From positions 40,093,822 through 40,157,821 of the forward strand of contig OX365955.1 in assembly GCA_947247005.1 (NCBI GenBank): a stretch of 64,000 nt of DNA. The letters are read 5' to 3'. Each line of letters starts with the position of its first letter. The stretch's first letter is position 1. Shown in pieces: positions 13,810 through 26,200 of the stretch. Position numbers and translations under genes: made by a program. Source of the DNA: Spisula solida. Taxonomy: Eukaryota > Mollusca > Bivalvia > Venerida > Mactridae. The notes under the pieces were generated by a model. The model was not told where the DNA came from and did no database searches. It saw only the letters and a list, made by a program, of their open reading frames with translations.

Positions 13810-14452
13810 CACAGGTAACTGAATCATTGATAACTGAGAGCTTTTTATATAAAATTTATGTTATCTTCGAAACGTGCATTTGTACTAAAGTTGTTAGATT
13901 TTCATGGTATCAAAAACAAGAATTGGCTTTCGATATCTTCATTTTTATATAAAATTTATAGAAAGGTGCATTTGTACTAAAGTTGTTAGATTTTCATGGT
14001 ATCAAAAACAAGAATTGGTTTCGATATATCCATGAAGCATATGTAATTATATTCAAACACAACATTGTTAGAACTACCTCCATGCAAAAATCTCATCGAA
14101 ATGGATCAACTAGTTAAAAAGTTATGCCATGAAATGTATATCACGGTGTCCGGTCAATCACTTAGGTGCATTCAATAGAAACGACAATATGTAATTATAT
14201 TTTTAATGTGTTCGAATTCCACGGCCATACCTTTTTATTTTTGATATTTCTTTACACCATTATAAAGATGTATTAAGCTCTCTAGTTTCTGAATATGTAA
14301 ATATATTTTTAAAAATAACACCAGTATTAATGAAATGTTTATTAAAACAAACTGCACCTGATTGACTGTCTGGTCAATTTTCCGTCAAATGAACCTTTTG
14401 ATAAGATAACATGAAATGTTTTTACTCTTTATCAATGACACAGTTACTTGTG
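13810..14452. mobile_element. hAT-type MITE, copy E (duplicate of copy D)
   Basis: Same termini and same GTTCAAAT duplications (13802-13809 and 14453-14460) as copy D, as expected since it lies in the second copy of the segmental duplication. An internal segment of about 96 bp is tandemly repeated here only. Confidence 0.85.
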
Positions 14453-14895
14453 GTTCAAATTGCAATCTGTCAGTATAGTCGTGGACGCTTAATCTACAAG
14501 TACAGACACTCGTGCACGTCCCTTCCGCAACCTCCTTATTATTCTCATAAAATTTCAGTGCGTCTAGGCCCGTAGCCACGCAGAGAAAATTTGAGCAAAT
14601 GCTAGTCAGTTGATAAAAACAACGACTCATAAATACCCGAGAAAACATTTGCCTCTGTGCATTTTAGCATCTGGATACGGCCCTGCACACATGTTATTGT
14701 ACATGCTCAGTTTCTGCTTACCAATAATTGTCCAGTAAATTATAAAATGACAAACACTTGGTTTCGAAGAATGATTTTATTACGTAATCTTTTTTTGGTT
14801 TGTTATTTGGAAAAATAAAGTTAATTTTACAGGTTAACGTTTTAGAGAGAAAAAGTCAAAGACATAGTTTGATCATAATTAAACATGTACATGTA

Positions 14896-15853
14896 AAGGG
14901 TGTAGAGAAAGTTCGTTCCGGTCAGAAAGTATGACGTATTTTTATTTTTGCGAAAAGAAATATTATGAAATTTGGAACGAATGTATGTACATGTACTACT
15001 AAATTTAGGAATTGGGGATCATTTTTGTCTGGATTACATTTTAATGGGCACCGTTGTCATGCATTTATAGAACGCGAAAGTAAGCTTACGTCAACGTTAC
15101 GTCGACTGTCATTTTAAAGATGAGCCGACAAACAGAAATAACTGCAAAAATGAAACATATCCAAATTGAGGCATTTGAGGCGTTTGTGTTGTTAAACAAT
15201 ACGTTCTGTGGGTTATCATATAATTGGAGCACATCTATGAATTTGCAAGTACATTTCGTCCAGCATGACGTGATGTAAACGTCAAGCGAAAATTGAGAGT
15301 AGGGTCAAGAAAAGGCCGACTGTGTAAAAATTGACGACGTAAAATTACAGGAACAACTTCTACAAACATCAAAATACATGGGCGTATACACGTCTCATTT
15401 ATGTAATAAAGAGTAACTAAATAACTCGAAAAGTAACGACATGCATTAATAGACAAAATCGCGTCATTTAGAAAAAAACACGTATAATGGAAAACAAAAG
15501 GCATTTCTTCGCAAAACAAACATTCTTATAGCCTCATAATTTGGATGATTTTTTATACTTAGATAAGGTTGAACATAACTTGAGTTCATTACAAGTTTAC
15601 AACATACAAAACGATTCAGTGCGAGGAGAACAAAGGAATTATTTCAAACTTTACCCCGTCACAACCTCACGAAACAGGATCAACAAATTTGTTTATGGCG
15701 TTTGAAAAGATATGGACAGTCAATCAGCTAAAACTGTTTTACATAATAATGTCGTTGTACAAGAAGACTGGATGAATCATTGGGTCCAAATCTATCCATT
15801 TGTTTTGTGTATAAAAGTTTTTCAAAAACCGGAACAAACTTCCTTACACCCTT
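14896..15853. mobile_element. Mariner-type non-autonomous element, copy 2
   Basis: This is the duplicate of 9168-10104 with the same TA-flanked inverted repeats. The corresponding minus-strand frame is shortened (15235-15519), which argues that it is not under coding constraint. Confidence 0.7.
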
Positions 15854-16389
15854 TATAAGCAGCAATAATTACATTATATGTCATCTTTAAAATTAGTCCT
15901 ATTTGTCTTTATATACGTGCAAAGACCACCCTTTTGGCTTCATTTTGTCGCTGCTGCTGTAGATCATTCCCCTGCAATGGAGAAAAAGCAGCATAATTTA
16001 TGATTGGTACCGCACTGACGTAACATAATATATTGTAACAAAAGTTGTACATAACACTCAATATTGACTTCCAGAGAACGTTTTTTACTTTATCTTTTAA
16101 TACTTGACAAAATTGGCAAAACGTTCATGACGTTGTGCAAGTTGCACCCTTACATCGGAAATTTACACCATTCTTACACTTCAATATTGCATAAAAAATA
16201 AGGTTGTTTACATTTCTATATCACAAGAAAGACAAAACAATCGCCATTGAATACTTATTGTACAGTAAATTAGACATGGATCGACGGAGAACGTCACAAA
16301 AAACGTCATGTAAGATGTAACATAATTTACCAATGCGCAGTATATTGTTTAGCGGCTTGGCAAATTCATGAAATTATTTTCATCCGCCC

Positions 16390-17800
16390 AAAAAGTATTA
16401 TCAGATACACTAGCAGTTCTTTGGTGATTTGCCTTGATCCATCTGGCTGCCCGCCTTTGGACAGCCTCGATTTGATCCATCTGGCGTTGGGTAGTTGGTA
16501 ACCATACCGCGGAGGCATATTCTAGCTGGGGTCTGACTAGAGTCTGGTAAGCGAGGGACTTAAGGGATTCAGACTTGACCTTTATGTTCCTGCGAAGAAA
16601 ACCCAGTGTTTGGTTCGCAGTTTTCGTTGACCTATTTATATGATCATCCCAGGATACATTATTTGAGATGTCCAGCCCAGGTATTTGGCTGATGTGACTG
16701 ATTCTAGTAATACTCCATGGTGATAATATCTGGTTGGTATAGGATGTTTCCTACGGATGACGTGGACAGCCAGACATTTGGAGGGGTTGAATTCCATATC
16801 CCACTCCAGCTCCCACTTTTCCAGTGTTTTAAGGTCATTCTAGAGGGTTGTAGACTAGCTCCTTTGCAGATGATAATGATAGGTATACTGCTGTATCATC
16901 TGCAAAAAAGGCGGACTTTCGAGCTGATATTCTGTGGGAGGTTATTGATATACGTTAGAAAGAGGAGAGGACCCAGTACTGACCCCTGGGGCACTCCTGA
17001 AGAAACAGGGATAGTATTCGAGCTAGTGCCATTCAAAACTACAGACTGGAGCCGATTATCTAAGAAGCTTTTGACCCACTTTAGTGTTTGGCCTCGGACT
17101 CCGTATGAATGTAGTTTAAGCAGGACTTTCTCATGGCTGACCTTGTCGAAGCTTTTGACCCACTTTAGTGTTTGGCCTCGGACTCCGTATGAATGTAGTT
17201 TAAGCAGGACTTTCTCATGGCTGACCTTGTCGAAAGCCTTGCTGAAATCTAATAGTATGAGGTCTACCTGCAGTTTCTGATAGACTGCGGTAATTCAGTC
17301 GTTAATGAGCATGATAAGTTGGGTAACACATGACCTTTTTCTCGAAACCCATGTTGGAGGTGGTAAAGGATGTTGTGTGAAGTGTTTTACTACAGACGAG
17401 GCAACAATGTGTTCAAGGGTTTTGCATAGAACACATGCCAATGAGATGGGTCTGTAGTTGGCGGGATTTGACCTGTCCCCTTTTTTGTAGATGGGAGCTA
17501 CATTTGCTGTTTTCCACTGAGAAGGCAAGCAGCCTTCATCAAGTGATTTTTGGAAGATGGCTTCGAGAATTGGTGAGAGTTCTTTTGACAGGGTCTTTAG
17601 TATGATGGGCTTTATCTTATCTGGGCCTGCTGCCTTATGTGGGTGTAGATTGTTTAGAAGTTTCTCGATGCCATTTGCACTGACCTGGATATTGGGCATT
17701 GTTGGGATGGTATTGTCTGTGTTTGTCGTATCTGAAGTGGTACCAGTTTCTTCAGAGTTGTCTTGGATTTTCATTTTATTAGTCGTATGGCACTTTTTTC
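16390..17800 (-). pseudogene. Jockey/CR1-like non-LTR retrotransposon, reverse transcriptase remnant
   Basis: Read on the minus strand, 17774-17295 gives RT block HKAAGPDKIKPIILK…NYRPISL, then [32 protein letters not shown] and the catalytic F-A-D-D region near 16900, ending with QRRAARWIK near 16450. Breaks are visible: a TGA just after 17295, an 84 bp tandem duplication, and a sixth T in the homopolymer before the A-D-D codons (16898-16903) that shifts the frame. Several further shifts and stops occur between 16700 and 16870. There is no endonuclease or ORF1, as in 5'-truncated LINE insertions. It is dead. Confidence 0.85.
17065..17236. repeat. 84 bp direct tandem duplication inside the RT remnant
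   Basis: The block containing tttgacccactttagtg…accttgtcgaa occurs twice back to back with essentially no differences. It is a multiple of three, so it kept the RT reading frame and repeats the residues around the [12 protein letters not shown] catalytic motif. Confidence 0.85.
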
Positions 17801-18165
17801 AACAAACGGCGTTAATTTATAAAACAATTTACATGTAATATTTGTGTTTGTTTTCAATCAAATAAATTATTTGTCAACATTATCAACAAAATTACAAACT
17901 TATTGCAGCAAAAGCACAGTACATGTACATGCTATTGTCGGTATTTCCGGTTTAATATCATTGTCCTCATGCTACTGTACAACCTTTTCTCACTTGATGT
18001 TCAACACCGTGATTAAAATAATAAAATTTTCTTTGCTATATTTTAGTTAGAGGTTATTACACGACACAGCCGGGCAGGGTGGCGATAATCCGCCCGGAAA
18101 ATGAATAATCACCCCGAGGGCTTCAGCCAAATCTAGCCAAAATGTCACACCCGTGAAGTTAAGTA

Positions 18166-18264
18166 TAGGATAGAACATGAGTAGGTGTTGTATATGGGAT
18201 TTATAACTCCGAGTGAAACGAGGATTATAATCCCATATCAACACCTACGAGCCGTTCTATCTGA
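18166..18264. repeat. Fold-back hairpin
   Basis: The arms tagaac…gtaggtgttgtatatggga and tcccatatcaacacctac…gttcta pair across a short loop (cgagtgaaacgagg). It is probably a MITE remnant. No target duplication was established. Confidence 0.6.
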
Positions 18265-18410
18265 CTTAGACTATAGATAAATAATCTTTGTTTATCAGGT
18301 ACACCTTGCCTATAAATCGACCAGTACCCGGTGCATAGGGTATGATAAAGCATTTAAGTGCTGGTGTAATATATTAAGTGTTGCATGATGCATATAAAGA
18401 TCTATTTACA

Positions 18411-19027
18411 GTAAAACCTCAATAATGAAATTCCTTCTTGGGACTGTAAAAAAAAACTTATCTCAATAATGTTGAGTGATTGCATCATTCTATCAAAGAG
18501 CAAACAGATGAAAACGGAACGAAAAATGGTTAATTCTGAGCCAATCTTGTTAAAGAGGTGGTCTTTATATAGGTGCAATTTCACTGTGAATTTGAGGTTG
18601 AATAATGTGCAAGTCAGTGGACAGAAAGTAGTGGGCTTTATTTTGAGGTGGTCTTGGAGGTGAGGTCTTAATTTGTAAATTATGGGTTGTGATAGTATAA
18701 AAGTCATTTACTTCAATCACCTGCAGACACCATTGGAACCCCTACCATTTGTTTTAATCGTTTAGTTGGTTTTAAGTTCTACTCTGTGGAAATGATGTCT
18801 TAGAAGAGAGGGGTAATCTGCACGTAATTATTGAAGACACAATAGAACAGAACAACCTCTGTAGCGTGAGACCCTTTGTGGGCTGCAAATATTGGTCATT
18901 GTTTAGAAGTTGTTGCCCTACAGAATTTACAAAATTATATACATGTAATAACTTCAAGTAACTTTGAAGGTTGTGTTATACAGAGGTTGTTGCACTACAT
19001 ATGTCCCCTAGAGAGGTTATACTGTAG
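18411..19027. mobile_element. Probable MITE with TACAGTAAAACCTC ends
   Basis: The left end TACAGTAAAACCTCAATAAT and the right end (complement TACAGTATAACCTCTCTA) are imperfect inverted repeats. The interior repeats 'gaggtggtctt' words. Frames here (18469-18663, 18402-18707) overlap on opposite strands and are not coding. Confidence 0.5.
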
Positions 19028-19029
19028 TC

Positions 19030-20064
19030 ATAGAAGCTACCACGGCATTCACCCTCTACTGATAATGTTGTAAGCACTCAGCAGAGATGTTGGCAATACC
19101 TTAATTGTTGTCTCAGATTATGACAGTAATTATGAACAAATGTAGAAAGGTTTGATATACATGTACATGTATTCTAATAAGTCCAATTAGTTACGTGTTT
19201 AAAACATAGTATTGTTATAATATAGACTAAACTAAGCTTGGTATCAAAAATGTTTGGCATCCACATTTTCTGTGCTAAATGCATGTATACATTATTATAG
19301 CTATGCTCAATTATTTTGCTTGGCCTACTATAGTATATAGCAATCTATTGTTATTATATACCACAGCAAAGTGTTGTATACGGGATTTATTCAACACTTT
19401 TTCTCCATGCTGATTGGCTAGCTAGTGAGATCTATAGTCTAACGTAACATCAAAGTGTATAATTATGTCTTCGGTTGGATCGTACCCGTTTATGAGTCGA
19501 AGTACTGCAGATTTCAATGATCAGATATTTTGTATAAACGAAGTATAAGCTGTGGACATTTTTGTAATTGTGATAATCACTGATGATCTAGTCAGATATA
19601 GTAAGTTTAGCGGAGTTAAAACTGCCAAAAGTCGCGACCTGGTTTCTTTTTTCTCCATTTCTGTACATGAATTCTAATGTCTAGGCAAAATGTAAAATAT
19701 CTACACGCGCTTGTATGAAACGATGCGCGGTGCATTTTAGATATATTTTATTGTATGTTCAATTAAAATGAACGACTGTAACGCCTTAATAACCACGCCG
19801 CTTACTCATAACGCCGATCTTAAAATCTCCATAATTATATATTGCGTTAAATGCACTCGGTATCGAAAGAGCGGGAAGGTCAAAACCTTTTGTATTTTTA
19901 CATCATTTTTATAAATCAATTGCTAAATATGTGACGAATGAAAACAAGGGGTCCACGACATAACTTAGGAAAACTGGTACTTAAAACGCCTAAATAATCA
20001 TTGTACATAACGTCAAAAACGATGATAACGTATTATATAAAGTGCAACTGCATGTCGTCACTTC
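19030..20064. other. Gene-free stretch downstream of the minus-strand gene
   Basis: No exon was identified. A possible minus-strand poly(A) signal AATAAA (complement of 19747-19752) lies about 480 nt past the stop of the secreted-protein gene and could end its transcript. Confidence 0.35.
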
Positions 20065-20201
20065 AGAAGAATAAGGTCGTAAGTGCAATTTCTTCTTATG
20101 TTGCAATTGACCTCTTGTGGTTTTCATAAATACATCCATAAGAATTAACGTGTATAACTCTAATAAGGGGAGGTAAGTAGCATTTACGACCTTATTCTTC
20201 T
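20065..20201. mobile_element. 137 bp MITE with 22 bp inverted repeats
   Basis: The left end AGAAGAATAAGGTCGTAAGT and the complement of the right end differ at one position over 22 bp. It sits 31 bp beyond the stop codon of the minus-strand gene, so it probably lies in that gene's 3' UTR. Confidence 0.7.
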
Positions 20202-20232
20202 AAGCCGACTACTTATACGTTACTGTGTGTAC

Positions 20233-23200
20233 TTACGCTCGTCTTTTGTCTTCCGGTGTGCGGACTTTTTCAAGCATCTTCTTGAGTTTCTCCTGAAACA
20301 AACGTCATAATAATATCTTGATACAATCTGATACATATACATGAGCCGTTCTCCAGGAAAACCGGGCTTCGTGACATTACATAAGAATTATTTGATAAGG
20401 GTTCGAAAAGGCTCTTAAATGAGGAAAAAATAGTGTACTTTGATTTAATTTTAAGTACTTGTATAATATAGTATTATGTCTTAGATTTATGTTTTCTCAT
20501 GAAATACGTTAAAACATATTCTTTCGTTGCATTTTCTCTTATTAATGTATAGAATTCACAGATAATGTGAGAATGAATATGTTACTTAGTTGATTAAGGA
20601 ACTGTACTTCATATTACATGTACATTCAATATTAGAAGACAGATAAAAGGTCTTATAAATGGATTAATCAGGTCGGTCACTTGTATACATTTTAACATTG
20701 TGTATACAAACATTGCAAATTCTCTTATTAATGCATTAGGTTAATATATATTTTGTGTATTAATACGCAACTATATATATGAAAAAGGTATTGGTTTTCA
20801 CTGCCCTTTTCTCAAAATAAAATGTTTAAAACAATTAAAGTACAATGTTATTATATTGCAATGTTTGGTAGGCCTATACAAGTGAAAGATCTGATTAAAC
20901 GGACTATACCTCTTCACATTCTGCCTCACAGGCATTCGGGTCAACCGCAAATTGGCATTCTTCACAGTCCAAATCGAAATCTTCATCATCTTGGTCCAGC
21001 TAAAAAATATAATTATAAGACGAGGTATAACACGTACAAATCAGGCCTGGTAATAAGCAATCATACCTGAAAATCTATGTTTCAAATCCTGAAACTCAAC
21101 CTTTCAATATAAAGAAAAAAAGGAAAATCAGGATTTAAAAACCTGAAATCAGGCACAAACCTAAATCAAAGCGCTGAAGGCACTGCATTTGTTTGGGTTT
21201 GAATAATGAAAATGTAAAAATCTTCAGTCCTCAATAACATGGCAATTCTCTTTTGTAACGTGCCGGACAGATAGACACTGAAAAAAATCCGTCAGTGAAT
21301 AATAATAATATTGTCTAAAAACGAATCAGTTTTAAGTTTTGAATGGGGCAATCTAAATTAAAGTTTTAAAATTGCCTATGTTTAGTGTTTTTTGAGCATT
21401 TGGGACTAAATTTCTTAATTCAGTTGTAATCCCAGCGCTTTCGGACAAAGTCGGAGGGAGTGTAGTGGTTCTGGGATTCCGGTCTGTGTACAGTACAGCT
21501 GGGTACAGGTTTTATCAAGTCTAGAATGCCATGTTTTTCGGTGAATTGAGTGGGGGCTCTCTTCTAGTTTGGCAGTTGGACAGTGCGGTTGTGTGTGAAA
21601 GCGCAGAATAGGCAATAGACAGTAATTAGAGACTGATAGACTAAGTGTATATAAGGGTGTTTTCTTCACACGTGACACAATCTGTTCAATGCAATATTCA
21701 TGAATCTCTGACCATCTAATAGAGGGTGTTATTGCAAACTTTAACAAGAACCACGTTCACATGGCCAAACCGGCATAAATTTTGTTACTAATGGGTGTTT
21801 AATCAAACTTCAAAGGGAGATAATTTCAAAACTGGGCCATATAGAGTTATGGTTCTTAGTCACTGCTCTTCTCCTAGTTGCCATCTATTCACCAACCAAG
21901 TTTCAAGTCAATACCTCAAATAGTTATAGTCTTATAGAGTTATGCTCTGGATGAAATACTATTAAAAATTAAATTTCAAAAGTGAACCATATAGAGTTAT
22001 AATTCTCTTTCGCTACACTTCTCGGAAGTTCTCCTAGTTGTCATCTATTCATATGTCAAGTTTCAAATCAATATCTTAAATAATTTTCAAGTTATGCCCT
22101 GGACAAAATATCGGACAGAAGGACGGAGGCATACAATTACTATTAACCCTTCGCCTTTTGCGGGGAATAATAATCATGCATGCAAAACATTGAACGATAA
22201 TATGAACTAAGGTGCGGCCTTTAACGGAGAAGTTTTATGAATATTAATTAATTTAGATCCTATGTTTCTACTATGTATGTGCAGCGTACATAAAGAAACC
22301 AGGGTTTTTCTGTTCATTTTGAGAAGGATCCTTAGTCTCTACATTTTGGGAAAAATATTGGTGTATTCCTGATTATGGAAAAAAAGTAGGGTATAACTTT
22401 TTTGGGAAAACTGCATGATTTTAAAGACATTTTCAATCAAGAAGGGGCCTTTTATAGGCCTCTGTTATATATTAATGCGAAAAACCCCTGAAAACATGTA
22501 TGCATATTAACTACATGTATTGAACGGTTAACAGGAATCAAAGCGCTGAAAGCCCTGAGGTTGTTCGATTGAATGCCATTCTGATCACCTCGGCCTTTAT
22601 GCATTGCGCAATATTTACCGGAGACAAACGGAAATGTTCGATCTTTCATGATTAGAATGAATAAGAATGCATGCAGAGAAAGAACAAGTGAAACAGTTTT
22701 CTGAGGCCAGATGATTAACTAGAAATGCTTAGGATGTGTTTTTCTGCAGTTAGGATGCTGATCGAATTTATACCGGTCACCGGGTGCACGTTGAAATTCA
22801 TTAGTCAGAATAATTTGCCAAAGAATTCAGATACGTGTAAAATCAGATACTACGGACAGGCGCATAAGCCTTGAAGTTGGTTCTGATGGTTAGGGGTCCT
22901 CATGATTGTGAAATTTGGGACTTTAATGCCATTTTTGCCATATTATATTTCTGCTGTACAAATTAATGTTACTCATGTGCAGGCGCGTAGCTACCTGTAC
23001 GCAGAATATGCAGCTGCGTACACATACTTCTCAAAAAGTGAAAAAATAAATGATCGAACAATGCAATAAAAACTGATGCCTAAGCCCTAAGGGGGTAAGC
23101 CTTTAGTATTTTAAGAATTTCTTAGAAACACTTTTAAAAACCTCTATACAAAAAAACCCCTGGTTTTATCAGTAAAAATAATGTTAAAGATGATGCAAAA

Positions 23201-26200
23201 AAACACAAAAAGATTTAAGGGGGAGCATGCCCCCAGACCCCCTAGAATTCTTGCGTACACATTCAAATCCCTCTAGCTACGCCCCTGATGTGCATACAAT
23301 CAAACCTAATAAACTATTATGTAACAGTTCATAAAGAGTAGTGCTCAATATTACAGATTTTCAACGTGTCGTAGAGTAACTAGAGAACTATTTTGCCGGT
23401 GTACATGCTTCCTTTGCATCGGCGAAAGATATGCAAATTTGCAATTGCTGGCTGACCGGTTTACTTTCCTTAATGTGGCACTGTCCATTTGTGGCATAAA
23501 AAGAAGTTTCAGGCAGTAAAAATGGGTTGCAATTGTTGATATGTATTAAAACTAGTTGTTCTTTGAACAATTTAAAACATTATATATATTGGTACAAATG
23601 TACCGGAAAGTGACCGTTTTTAGTCACAATATTCGTGACAAATACCGCGTGGAATATTATTGACATTTTGACACTGTGACTATACAACACTCAAACAATG
23701 GAATGAAACTAATACCATCTGTGGGAACGTTAATAATGTAACATGGTTTGAAAAGTATGAAGTTGGACCAGGGCTCAAACCCAGAATCATCTGCTTAGAA
23801 AAGGCGAATGCTCTACTGAGCCTGCTATCTGGACACAGCTTTCTTCCTTCAATATCAATAATTGAATTCTAAACCGGCAGGCAGGGAATTTTTAAACTTT
23901 TTGGCATTATAATTTCACCTTAATGAAGCTAGTAACAAATGATTTCAAACATTTATAATTATGGTTTTTATATTTGAAATTACACATGTATTGTACTTGT
24001 CTGTGAATACTTGTCTGTCTTGATCAGTCACTTGATTCAGTGAATACACCAGAGGCGTTGCGACTGGGGCGGCAGCCCAATATTTCGCGAGTATAGGCAA
24101 AACTTTATAAAAATATGCATGAGAATTTTGTAGCTGAAATATTAGCTACTAATTGGAGCAGCAAAACGACGAATAAGGGTCAGTGGTTTCTAAAGACATG
24201 CATTCAATGCCATGCATCGAAGGGTAGCGTTAGATAACGATACTCGTCAATGGAGTCGGTACATAAGTGAAGGATGAATTTGAAATATCTTATATTTGAA
24301 TTGTATCTATAACAGCACCAAATGAATGTAATTCAGCAACTATATGCCTATAAGGCATAACTATTTGGTAATAATGATACCAAAAAATGACTTACATACA
24401 CTGACGATCCAAAAATTCATCCAACAGAATACATATTGAAAGAACTGGAAATAGCCCCATTTACGCTCTGATTTCATAAAATTTCCTCATAAAAACGGAG
24501 GGGATACCCCTCCCTTACCCTCCCCCGCCGCTCCAATATTCGGCAACCTGCGAAGCGCCTGTACACACCTAGTCCAAACCATGGGACCTAACTTGTATAG
24601 ACTGTTGGACCTATTATCACCTAACGTAATGAAACGTTTGGTCTCGGTTGGGACTACAAACCTCAAGTTGGTTTGACTAGGCAAGATGCCATGTTGACCA
24701 TTGACAATTTGCTTACAGAGCGAATACTGTATCGACTGAGCTATCAAGCCACTTGTTTAACATATTGGACGCATACAGTTTAAGTAAATAAGTTTACACT
24801 GTACTGCGGCTCAGTTCAAAAATTAAAAAAGCTACAACTGAATGAGACGGCAAGCTTGTCAAGCTAGCCACCTACACAAGTTTTTCCCTTAAATCCTATA
24901 CACAGTACTACTATAATCTCAAAAAGATTGCTATCAAAAGCACAGTACGGACATAACATTGTCAAAGAGTCATTTTGCATTTTTTTTTGGTCGAATAGTT
25001 GCGGGTACGACATGTTATTTGTACTTACGAAACCTCGAGTGACAGTCACATACGGCATCGGGTGTTGATTTTTATTGTATAAGTACGTTAATTGTGAGTT
25101 ATAAAGACGATTTTCCTTGCTTACCAAGTACTAGCGTCGTGAAATCGGAAAAAAATCTCCTATAAAATTTCTTTTCTCGCAGGAACAAAATGGAACAAAA
25201 TGGCGACAGTTTTCATCATGTATAAATGCCGGTCGGACCGTTCAGATTAGGAACGAAGATGATACTCATACGCGCTATTTTTGATTAGACATACAGTTTA
25301 TAGATAACTTGGATAAGCAAAAATACTTGAAACGTCTTAAGAATAGTGTATGGGTTTTTTTCATAATCACTTTTTCAATTAAAAAATCGCATTGAAAAAC
25401 GAACTACTTTTTACGTACGTAGTACTTCGGGGAAAATTTTAACCGCCGTGGCTTCATACGCTTAGAATCACTGCGCATTATAATTCTAATGTATTCATAT
25501 TCTATTATTTATTTACCTTCTTTGAAATTTAACAACCTTGTTATGAGATTCAAACCATCAGCATACACTCATATGAGAAAATATATTTTGATCACACAAA
25601 AGGCACATATTTGGAACTACTTTGTCTTTAATTGAATTTTCTGGACTACTTTCGCTCAGATATTAAGGACTCGCGTTTGAAATTGACTTCTGTATTTGTT
25701 TGGGAAACCCAAACAAATAAAAACAAGTCCTGCAAATGTACGTTCATCTATTTTTTTTATGTTAGGAAAATATGTCATGTATGTGGCTATCTTGCAATTC
25801 ATGAATAACGTAGACGTGAAACCATCAAAACTTTGAGTTAATTTTGCTAATAGCGTACGTTATAGTTGGTGAATTGTTCGCTTTTTTGAAAATAGGGGTT
25901 GACTCTTGACCGAGTTACTAGTATTGAATATTATATGTAGTGATGATTCCAAGTAAGGTTCCTAATAAAAATAACCTTTTTTGAAGGATCTTAATCTCGG
26001 TTGAACATTATTATATACAATGTAGATAAAGGGGGTTTATTGTATGGAATATATACATGTATAAGACAATGGAAATAGGTATCAATTGCTTTACTAACTT
26101 CGGATGATTCGGACCCGGATTTGGAAAGTTTAACGAGTTTGTTGAGTTCTTTGAGTTCAGTGAGTGTTTCCAGTTCCTGTTGTAGTTCTTCCAACTCATT

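Larger units (their letters stand above)
11190..16076. repeat. Segmental tandem duplication, copy 2 (about 4.89 kb)
   Basis: This is a direct repeat of 5596-10432, starting with the same tttatttaggtctatcac. It carries the same nested hAT-type MITE (13810-14452, here with an internal duplication of about 96 bp at 13836-14020) and the same mariner-type element (14896-15853). It is separated from copy 1 by 757 bp of unrelated sequence. Both copies have the same orientation, consistent with unequal exchange or replication slippage rather than transposition. Confidence 0.85.

Noticed and set aside
24540..24750. tRNA-like or coding stretch on the minus strand (GATAGCTCAGTCGATACAG)
   Set aside because: The A box is good but no B box is found, and the frame has no recognisable domain; possibly a SINE remnant.
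25140..25260. Short frame starting at ATGGCGACAG (about 25199) and a minus-strand gtaagc donor near 25120
   Set aside because: The frame stops after 16 codons and no compatible exon joins to either signal.
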